From positions 1,434,446 to 1,446,945 of the forward strand of contig CAUJGJ010000002.1 of the NCBI GenBank assembly GCA_963170055.1: DNA of 12,500 nucleotides, given 5' to 3'. The DNA comes from Halisarca cf. caerulea (lineage: Eukaryota > Porifera > Demospongiae > Chondrillida > Halisarcidae). Below are positions 1-12,500 of the stretch, piece after piece. The notes beneath the pieces were generated by a model that ran no database searches, was not told the origin of the DNA, and saw only the letters and a list, made by a program, of their open reading frames with translations. The position numbers and the translations under genes were made by a program. Each line of letters starts with the position of its first letter. Positions within the stretch are counted from its first letter, which is position 1.

Positions 1-1128
1 TTCAAGGTACGTACATACCAAGCAAAGTTTCACTGTATGCTCAAAATATACGTATACTGAAGTTTATTCATTTTTTCCTGAATTATGAATGTGCATACGT
101 ATAATATCTGGTCCCATACATGACATACATACCATGCAGTTTGCTGAAGTGTCTGCAGTTTGTAAAACTGGACTTTTAGTGTAACACTGTGGTAACATCA
201 TACGTACTGCCTGTTCAGTGTGTTTTGTATGTTGTGTGTAGACTCGAGTTTGAAAGGCAAAAAGAAGAGCTTGAGGAAGAGTTCACCAGAAAGGTTGCTT
301 TGATTCGACAAGAAGTGGAGGAGGAGAAGGAGAGGCTGAGAGTTGAAACCGAGAGGGAAATGGAGCAACTTAAAGTGCAGAGATCAACAAAGGAAAACGT
401 TACAACAGGTCCCATTACACCCCCTTCTCCAACCGGACCTAATACACCCACAACTACAGCAAACTCTACTACACCCAGTACTCCAGGAGAGTCAAATGCA
501 TCCTCTATTACAGCAAATTCTACTTCAGCAGAGCTTGACACATCCTCTACCCCAGCATCCTTGACCGATGGGTTGGCATCTCCTCTTACGACATCTGTAC
601 ATCCAGAGGGTAATACTGATGGTGTGAAAGAGTGGAGTACCTCTGAAAGCAGTTTTCCTATACAAAATTTCTCAAAGCAGGCTGTCGCCATGGAAGGGGT
701 AAAACCCCTTCATTACAGACAGGTTGTGGGTAATGAGTCAGTGGAAGAAGGCTTCACCTCCCCACTCCCACAAACGCACATGGAAACCCAGAAGACCAGG
801 TACGAACAAGCTCACATACACTACCTGAGCAAGTGGGTAGTTAACTGTAATCATTCACCTCAATGAAATGTCTTCTTATGAATGTATGTGAATTACTATC
901 TTCTGTTATAGACAAAGTGGAGAAAAATCTGTACGCAAGGCTTTGTTCCAGTCTACTTCTGCTGAGGACAATGAAGATCCATTGACGAAATCACAGTTTG
1001 TGCGAGTCTTGTCAAAGAAGGAGAAATTGTTGCAAAGACACGTGGACACCATCACCCAGCAGCAAAGGTACACGAGCATTTATGCGATTCTTCGTGCAGT
1101 GTGTAATGTATGATCCTAAAATGTGGTG

Positions 1129-1210
<82 letters not shown>

Positions 1211-1450
1211 GTATACACCTTACAAACATTTCCCCACTGATCTACATAATATGCTCTTTGAAACAGAGACAAAGCACAATTGGAAGAGAGACTGAAAGCT
1301 CTTGAAACACAAGTGAACATGTCTCCCATGTCTTCTCCAACTTCAAAGTCCCCTCATCCTTCTGTGAAGGTTTCAGTTCCTAGATATGGGCAAAGGAGAA
1401 ATGGATACTCTTTGTATTATGTGTTTGAAGTTTCTGTGAGTGTTTATTTT

Positions 1451-1524
<74 letters not shown>

Positions 1525-2669
1525 TGTACGTGTGTGTGTATGTGTGTATGTGGGTGGGTGGGTGGGTTTGTACGTATGGGTGGGTGGGTGGGTGTGTCAC
1601 AATGAAGAGCACTGTGCAAGGTTTACTGACAAGCTGTATAACATTACCCTACTGGTTGTAGGTTGTTACAGCAAAAGAGAAGTGGCTGGTTCACAGACGT
1701 TACAATCAGTTTGAGACACTTCATTATGAACTGCAGGAAAGGTACCCACAGGTAAACGGGAGCCCAGTGCACTCGTATACACACGCATGGACACACATGC
1801 ACACACCTACACCCACACACACCCCACACACACAATTACTGTTACATCTCTTCACTGTACCTCCGTTTTGTAGCTGAAGACCCTCATATTACCCCCTACG
1901 AAATTTTTTGGAGTTAGAACACCAGAGCAGCTGCGGGAACGATGTCATCAACTGAATGTATGTATGAACACATATGTCACAGCCAGTGGTTGCATGTGCT
2001 ATTGGAATACTGTCTCTGGTGCTGCATTGGTAGCCTGCAAGGCTTTATCATGTAAGGGGAGTGGGGACATTGCCCCCCCCCCCCCCCACACACACATCCT
2101 TTGTAGGTGCATTGATACACGCATTTGTCCTCTGTTTTCATGAGGATGCCTTTAGCCCCATTTGGGTCAATTTGTCCTCTGTTTTCATGAGGATGCCTTT
2201 AGCCCCATTTGGGTCAATTTGTCCTCTGTTTTCGTGAGGATGCCTTTAGCCCCATTTGGGTCAATTTGTCCTCTGTTTTCATGAGGATGCCTTTAGCCCC
2301 ATTTGGGTCAATTTGTCCTCTGTTTTCGTGAGGATGTCTTTAGCCCCATTTGGGTCAATTTGTCCTCTATCTTCATGAGGATACCTTTAGCCCCATTTGG
2401 GTCAATTGCTATGTACAATACTGAGTAGACCTTGATTCTAATCTTTTCTCTTAATCCAGCAATATATAAAGTCTCTCATCGCCATCTGCTCCAACATACC
2501 TGGCTGCCCCATATATGCATATTGCAGCGAGAAGACCTGCCTGAAGACCATGAAGGAGCTGAACTCGTTCTTTGTCCCCAATCTTGTGGAAGCACCAGTG
2601 GATTTCACCCGGACTTCGTCTCCCTATGAAAACAGATGGTCCACTAGTTCGGGTGATGACAGTGTATGA
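1..2669 (+). CDS. Coiled-coil and PX-domain protein, 3' part (KIF16B/SNX23-like tail)
   Basis: The 5' end lies outside the window. Deduced exons are 1-6 (tail only), 242-799, 912-1067, 1267-1435, 1662-1751, 1874-1957 and 2460-2669, with TGA at 2667-2669. Intron phases are 2,2,2,0,0,0 and about 421 residues are visible. Residues 1-45 form a highly charged coiled coil. About 46-185 is a Thr/Ser/Pro-rich linker, followed by a second short helical stretch. A PX domain spans about 272-400, with the usual PI3P-pocket residues: R307-R308-Y309 (RRYNQF), K335 in PPTKFFG, and R346/R348 in the following helix. The block VPRYGQ...VFEV and the ending NSFF resemble the C-terminal PX domain of kinesin-3 KIF16B, which moves endosomes by binding PI3P. 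That match is from memory; another coiled-coil sorting nexin is possible because the motor is not in view. The PX call is firm and the family call is moderate. Confidence 0.8.
7..241 (+). other. Intron of the PX gene, AT-rich
   Basis: The window opens on the last bases of an exon followed by a GTACGT donor at 7. The acceptor is TGTGTAG at 235-241, just before the coiled-coil exon. No gene, RNA or repeat is evident apart from short GTAC/GTAT-rich words like those seen elsewhere in the window. Confidence 0.6.
1131..1209. repeat. (CA)n microsatellite in PX-gene intron
   Basis: About 39 uninterrupted CA units fill 79 bp of a 199-bp intron (1068-1266). Most other long arrays in the window read TG on the sense strand, so this one is in the minority orientation. 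Polypeptides of alternating His-Thr or Cys-Val read from it are artefacts. Confidence 0.97.
1455..1593. repeat. (TG)n microsatellite grading into TGGG repeats
   Basis: A pure TG run (1455-1522) is followed by imperfect TGTA/TGTG and then two blocks of tandem GGGT (about 1550-1566 and 1578-1593). It fills most of the 226-bp intron 1436-1661, whose donor is a strong GTGAGT. The G-rich tail on the sense strand could form a G-quadruplex in RNA, but this is only an inference from the G-run pattern. Confidence 0.95.
1776..1834. repeat. Degenerate CA-rich tract in PX-gene intron
   Basis: An imperfect ACAC-rich tract takes up about half of the 122-bp intron 1752-1873. It looks like an old, interrupted CA microsatellite. 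The intron has donor GTAAAC and acceptor TTTTGTAG. Confidence 0.8.
2127..2408. repeat. 47-bp minisatellite, six copies
   Basis: The word GTCCTCTG recurs at 2127, 2174, 2221, 2268, 2315 and (as GTCCTCTA) 2362, giving six head-to-tail copies of exactly 47 bp that end near 2408. Copies differ by only a few substitutions (CATGAGG/CGTGAGG, GATGCC/GATGTC/GATACC). It lies in the 502-bp PX-gene intron 1958-2459, after a 15-base poly-C run at 2073-2087, and stops about 50 bp before the acceptor. Confidence 0.97.
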
Positions 2670-2731
2670 ACGACAATCAATTTCACTTATATTTTATGAA
2701 TGACGTCTCATCCTGAGCTTAATAGCAGTTT

Positions 2732-2737
2732 ATTAAA
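2732..2737 (+). promoter_or_regulatory. Possible ATTAAA polyadenylation signal of the PX gene
   Basis: ATTAAA is the commonest variant of AATAAA. It lies 63 bp after the PX-gene stop codon. No perfect AATAAA is seen between the two genes, so this is the best candidate, but a six-base match is weak evidence. Confidence 0.35.
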
Positions 2738-2942
2738 GACTAATTATTAATCTCAGACACCTGGAGACTGTCTAGATCTGTACAGGTTCACTCCAATTAT
2801 TTTGCAATAATAATTCAACTTTCAGTGGTTCATGTGATTTTGATGCACATGTTTGCTTGTACATACTGCATGTGAATGCAGCACATGGTTGTGGATGTCA
2901 GATGTAATACATGTGCAGACTATGATATACAGTGCAGTAGTA

Positions 2943-3000
2943 CCTTTGAAAGATCACCCTTGGGTACCCGGCCCATGAATGAAAGGTGGTCTTTCAAGAG
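2943..3000. repeat. Imperfect inverted repeat (foldback element)
   Basis: Arms 2943-2961 and 2982-3000 match at about 15 of 19 positions after reverse complementing. The 20-base loop holds GGGTACCCGGCCC. It lies in the 417-bp space between the PX gene and the next gene, about 90 bp before that gene's ATG. Its style (GAAAGATCACC... GGTGGTCTTTC) looks like a dispersed repeat. The rest of the gap is AT-rich with no recognised feature. Confidence 0.7.
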
Positions 3001-3086
3001 GTGGTGACGAGGATGTAGTATGAAACCAGAGCCCATAGCAAATTAGGGGCTTTTTGTTGATGATTGCGTCATCTTTGGAACGTAAA

Positions 3087-3371
3087 ATGGCGTTCTTGGG
3101 GAAGCTGTCCAGATCTCTCCAGAATGTTGCAATCAAAGCCAATAGCTTAGTTACTCCACCAAAGATGAAGTTAGCCAAGTATTCATTGCTTGGAGGAGGA
3201 GGTTTGGCATTGATTATTGAAGTACTTTGATGCACAATAATATTCCCTAGATTTTATTTTGTGTGTCTTGTAGCGTTAGCAGTAGGATACGTGTGCTATA
3301 GGGGAGTGAAAGCAACAAAGGAGCATTTTCAGAAGCAAAAAATAGGTGTGTGTGTGTGTGTGTATGTGTGC

Positions 3372-3463
<92 letters not shown>

Positions 3464-3510
3464 ATTTGTGTGTGTTGTGTGTGTGTGTGTGTGTGTGTGT
3501 GGAGAGTGTG

Positions 3511-3593
<83 letters not shown>

Positions 3594-4683
3594 TTAAACA
3601 ACGTTCTCAACTACTATTCTTCTTTGTTTTGCTATCCATGTAGGATATTTTGTTGGTGGATTTTCCAGTTGTCTTCTACTCACAGGAGGTTATGTGCTCT
3701 TTAGACGGTACTCATTTCCCAACCCTGAAAAGATAGTAGACCATATTCTTCCAATGCTAAGAGCAAACAATGAATTTAGAACTATTGTTGGTAGGTAGCT
3801 GAGCTGAGCTATGTTTGCCTCATATCATAGACTTGGGCTAAGAAGTGCACCTCTGTTAGAAGCACACACTTTTTAATAGGCACATACTCATTTCTCCTTT
3901 TACATGGTGATGTATAAGCAAATGCTGCCTATTGGACACACATTTTGTAATAAGCACATACTTCCTCGCCACCCAGAGTGATAGGTGCATGCTCTTCTTA
4001 ACCAGAGTCTATGGTAGTCCCGCGTAGCCAGACCCATGCTCGCCGTGACTGACGTCACCAGGAACCACCAGCCTCGCCCGGTGACGTCAGTCCCCGAAAA
4101 TGGCCAAGCGAGATTGGGCCTTAGCTACGCCGGACTGAGTCTATGGTATTTTGCTCCATTTATTATGATTAATTCTGCAAATTAACCAATGGATTATAGA
4201 AATGCACTGCCTATGAGAACTGTTTGTCCTGCGTCACATATCTTTTTGTTTGGCATCATTTAGGGGAGAAGATCAGACCTGGACTGTTTAAAGCCTATGC
4301 ATATGTTGGTGGTTGGCTATGGAAAACTCCTCTGACCTCTGGGAATGGTGTGCTATCAAGTTTGTCTCCTGTTAGAGCTGAACCAAGTTAGTTCTTATGC
4401 CATTTTTGTGGTGTGGGATGTGCCTTAAGCTTCATTAAGAACCTAGCCTTCATAGGCTCAATTTTGTCTTTGCTGAAACAATTTTTCTTTAGGAACTTTG
4501 CAGTTGATGTTTCAAGTCAATGGTACACACTCTTCTGCAATGGTTAGTCTGGAAGTGTTCAGGAGGACAGCTGAGGGGTTGAGATTCAAGTCACTAGCTG
4601 TTGATTTTGCCAATGGGGAGAGACTTCTTTTGAAAGGGGCACCAGAAAGCGTTGTTTTTAAAGGCGTTACTAGGCTTCGGTAG
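3087..4683 (+). CDS. Two-helix membrane protein, possible TIM21/COA1-like mitochondrial protein
   Basis: Deduced exons are 3087-3201, 3274-3345, 3644-3790, 4264-4386 and 4493-4683 (stop TAG), encoding 215 residues. All four introns are phase 1. The N-terminus carries basic residues and none that are acidic up to the first helix (K6, R9, K18, K26, K28, K31), as expected for a mitochondrial leader. Hydrophobic segments lie at about 32-47 and 63-82, both Gly-rich, joined by a basic loop. They are followed by a soluble domain (88-215) opening with [10 protein letters not shown] and ending in alternating hydrophobic strands ([19 protein letters not shown]). The order of helix, short helix with a Gly turn, then strands loosely resembles the TIM21/COA1 fold, which works on inner-membrane protein import or cytochrome oxidase assembly. 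That is inference; I do not recognise the protein with confidence. The first donor (AG|GTTTGG) is weak but is the one found that keeps frame. Confidence 0.72.
3346..3590. repeat. Compound (TG)n microsatellite starting at a splice donor
   Basis: Three TG runs (about 3346-3462, 3474-3500 and 3514-3590), split by CATT and GGAGAGTGTGCTAG interruptions, occupy 245 of the 298 bp of intron 3346-3643. The intron's GT donor is the first dinucleotide of the array, directly after the exon end AATAG. Confidence 0.95.
3863..4000. repeat. Degenerate direct repeats in intron 3
   Basis: Similar words of the form CACA(C/T)TTTT..TAATARGCACATACT begin at 3863 and 3937, with a weaker third copy around 3979 (GATAGGTGCATGCTC). 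They form an eroded array of roughly 75-bp spacing in the 473-bp intron 3791-4263, upstream of the foldback element at 4005-4148. Confidence 0.5.
4005..4148. mobile_element. Small TIR/foldback element (MITE-like) with 12-bp flanking direct repeats
   Basis: GAGTCTATGGTA occurs at 4005-4016 and again at 4137-4148, bracketing a 120-bp insert whose ends are inverted repeats (left GTCCCGCGTAGCC, right end GGCTACGCCGGAC-like with a few mismatches). Inside, TGACTGACGTCACC and GGTGACGTCAGTCC form a second nearly perfect palindrome about 20 bp apart, each with the CRE octamer TGACGTCA. The layout is that of a non-autonomous transposon with a target-site duplication. It has no coding capacity. It sits in intron 3 of the two-helix membrane-protein gene. 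Confidence 0.78.
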
Positions 4684-4898
4684 TGCACTTTTCAATAAGG
4701 TCTTTTTGCTTGTATATATATTATGTTGTATTTGCATTTTTAATCATATCGTCGTGCCTATATAGATTGAATTTGGCGCTGAAGTCATGCATGATACTGC
4801 GCATGCGCAATTTGGACCTTCTCGACGTCCACGTGTTTGATACGCGTACTTTGCCTGCACGGTTGTGCCTTGAACGGTCCATATCTCAGGGCGCGGAG
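4684..4898 (+). promoter_or_regulatory. RACK1 upstream region: TATA-like box, NRF1 palindrome, E-box
   Basis: Only 215 bp separate the previous stop codon from the RACK1 ATG, so this stretch must hold both the upstream 3' end and the RACK1 promoter and 5' UTR. It has TATATA at 4759-4764, a perfect NRF1-type palindrome TGCGCATGCGCA at 4798-4809, and CACGTG at 4830-4835. No clear AATAAA for the upstream gene was found. The motifs are seen directly; their use is inferred. Confidence 0.55.
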
Positions 4899-5837
4899 AT
4901 GGCAGAAACTACAGAACAATTAAAGTTACGAGGAATCCTTAAAGGACACAATGGATGGGTGACACAAATCGCCACTACCCCTGCAAAACCTGACACTATC
5001 CTTTCTTCATCAAGGGACAAAACCATTATTGTTTGGGAGTTGACAAGAGATCAGACCAACTATGGAATTCCGAAAAAACGGTTATACGGTCACAATCACT
5101 TCATCAACGACGTTGTCATTTCCAGTGACGGTCAATTTGCTCTCTCGGGTTCCTGGGACGGTACACTTCGCCTCTGGGACCTAAGCTCTGGAACCACTAC
5201 TCGGAGATTCGTTGGCCACAACGCAGACGTGATGAGTGTGGCCTTCTCAGCAGACAACCGACAGATCGTATCTGCTTCAAGAGACAAGACCATCAAGTTG
5301 TGGAACACGCTAGGTATTTGCAAGTACACGATTCAGGAGGACAGCCATACGGAATGGGTGTCGTGCGTGCGTTTCTCGCCCAACCAGGCCAATCCAGTCA
5401 TCGTTTCCTGTGGATGGGACAAAGTTGTAAAGGTGTGGAACCTCACCAACTGCAAGCTGAAAACGAACCACTACGGCCACCGTGGGTACCTCAATTGCCT
5501 CACTGTGTCACCAGACGGATCTCTCTGTGCCTCGGGAGGAAAAGACGGCCATGCTATGCTGTGGGATCTCAATGAGGGCAAGCACCTCTACACTCTGGAC
5601 AGTGGAGACATCATCAACGCCCTTGTTTTCAGTCCCAATCGCTACTGGTTGTGTGCTGCCAGTGGTCCTTATGTGAAGATCTGGGATCTTGAAAGTAAAT
5701 CGCTAGTGGATGAGATAAAGCCCGACACAACAACAGGCATCCAATGTACCGCTTTGGCATGGAGTGCAGATGGCCAGACTCTATTCGCTGGCTACACAGA
5801 TCAAGACATTCGTGTTTATGACGTGGTTGCCATGTAA
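4899..5837 (+). CDS. RACK1: RACK1, receptor for activated C kinase 1 (40S ribosomal WD40 scaffold), intronless
   Basis: A single uninterrupted 312-residue reading frame covers the whole family length (human 317). It is a seven-blade WD40 propeller that sits on the head of the 40S ribosomal subunit near the mRNA exit, and it docks PKC and other signalling proteins. Visible hallmarks are [19 protein letters not shown] with R39 and K41 (equivalent to the human ribosome-contacting R36/K38), [51 protein letters not shown] and [14 protein letters not shown]. The loop between blades 6 and 7 is about six residues shorter than in human. The start at 4899 gives the expected short N-terminus ([12 protein letters not shown]). 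In-frame ATGs also exist upstream at 4791 and 4803. Codon use is GC-richer than in the neighbours, as in highly expressed genes. Its lack of introns contrasts with both intron-rich neighbours. Confidence 0.98.
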   Translation: MAETTEQLKLRGILKGHNGWVTQIATTPAKPDTILSSSRDKTIIVWELTRDQTNYGIPKKRLYGHNHFINDVVISSDGQFALSGSWDGTLRLWDLSSGTTTRRFVGHNADVMSVAFSADNRQIVSASRDKTIKLWNTLGICKYTIQEDSHTEWVSCVRFSPNQANPVIVSCGWDKVVKVWNLTNCKLKTNHYGHRGYLNCLTVSPDGSLCASGGKDGHAMLWDLNEGKHLYTLDSGDIINALVFSPNRYWLCAASGPYVKIWDLESKSLVDEIKPDTTTGIQCTALAWSADGQTLFAGYTDQDIRVYDVVAM

Positions 5838-6092
5838 TGAGATCATCATTTTGTTGTTGTAATATTGAATGGGTAATTATAAATGTGGCCTTTTTCCAAC
5901 CAGTATATTTTGATTGTTAAATGCATGACTCACCCACCTCTGAGGAGAATTATAGTTAAGCGGATGGTGTACGTTCATTCTGGTGTCCATTTTATTTTGA
6001 AGCACGTGCTCCAGACTACAGCTGTGGTCGACGCATTGCGCAACAAAAAAAAATAATCTCTCTGTAAATGGCGGCCAGACGTCGTGCAAATA
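5838..6092 (+). promoter_or_regulatory. RACK1-IARS2 intergenic region with YY1-like motif
   Basis: This 255-bp gap has no canonical AATAAA for RACK1; an AT-rich stretch ATTATAAATG lies about 40 bp after its stop. Near the IARS2 start it holds ATTGCGCAAC (6035-6044), an A-run, and AAATGGCGGCC (6066-6076). The last resembles the YY1 core AANATGGCGGC often found at 5' ends of animal genes for mitochondrial proteins. An 11-codon ORF opens at that ATG (6068-6103) and overlaps the IARS2 ATG in another frame. Confidence 0.45.
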
Positions 6093-12453
<6,361 letters not shown>

Positions 12454-12464
12454 GTGAGTTTGAG

Positions 12465-12467
<3 letters not shown>

Positions 12468-12500
<33 letters not shown>
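12468..12500. repeat. (TG)n microsatellite at the right edge, IARS2 intron 14
   Basis: The intron opens with a GTGAGT donor at 12454 and runs into a TG array about 14 bp later. The array continues past the window. Confidence 0.9.

Noticed and set aside
215..691. 158-residue reading frame on the minus strand
   Set aside because: It lies antisense to the coiled-coil and Ser/Thr/Pro-rich exon. Its Ser/Val-rich composition is a by-product of that sense coding.
1549..1593. TGGG-rich tract considered as telomere-like
   Set aside because: It grades out of the adjoining TG microsatellite and does not match TTAGGG-type units.
2127..2408. Regular 47-bp repeats considered as a CRISPR array
   Set aside because: The whole 47-bp unit is conserved, with no unique spacers, and the setting is an intron of an animal gene.
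3202..3230. Alternative later donor GTACTT at 3222 for the first exon of the two-helix gene
   Set aside because: It would leave phase 0, while all nearby acceptors before the next exon need phase 1. The donor at 3202 keeps the frame and completes a plausible membrane helix.

Overview
The window is animal nuclear DNA, probably from a compact-genome invertebrate. A sponge-like or other early-branching metazoan would fit, but nothing in the window proves it. The evidence is a RACK1 protein of clearly metazoan type, GT-AG introns (many only 67-200 bp), intergenic gaps of only about 215-420 bp, and a heavy load of (TG)n/(CA)n microsatellites, minisatellites and small foldback elements. No bacterial, phage, viral or CRISPR signal was seen.

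Four protein genes lie head to tail on the + strand. (1) Positions 1-2669 hold the 3' part of a coiled-coil plus PX-domain gene. Its C-terminus resembles the kinesin-3 KIF16B (SNX23) tail. (2) Positions 3087-4683 hold a complete five-exon gene for a 215-residue protein with two membrane helices. Its soluble C-terminal part loosely recalls the mitochondrial TIM21/COA1 fold, and the assignment is tentative. (3) Positions 4899-5837 hold an intronless RACK1, the seven-blade WD40 scaffold of the 40S ribosome. (4) Positions 6093 to the right edge hold the first 14 coding exons (481 residues) of mitochondrial-type isoleucyl-tRNA synthetase, IARS2. They cover the HIGH active site and the CP1 editing domain. 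The KMSKS loop and anticodon-binding domain lie beyond the window.

Exon boundaries were deduced by hand from reading-frame continuity, GT/AG signals and recalled family conservation; there is no transcript evidence. Nearly all non-coding DNA is intronic and repeat-rich: long TG arrays (several starting at or next to the 5' splice site), a 47-bp array, a 91-bp array, an 11-bp array, a roughly 30-bp GTAC-rich array, a roughly 31-bp array, and several inverted-repeat (MITE-like) elements.

No obvious operon-like functional system is present. RACK1 works in cytosolic translation, IARS2 in mitochondrial translation, gene 2 possibly in the mitochondrial inner membrane, and gene 1 on endosomal PI3P membranes. 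The most interesting points are the unrecognised two-helix membrane protein, the apparently missing or out-of-frame mitochondrial leader of IARS2, the fusion of splice donors with TG microsatellites, and a small foldback element flanked by 12-bp direct repeats and carrying CRE palindromes.
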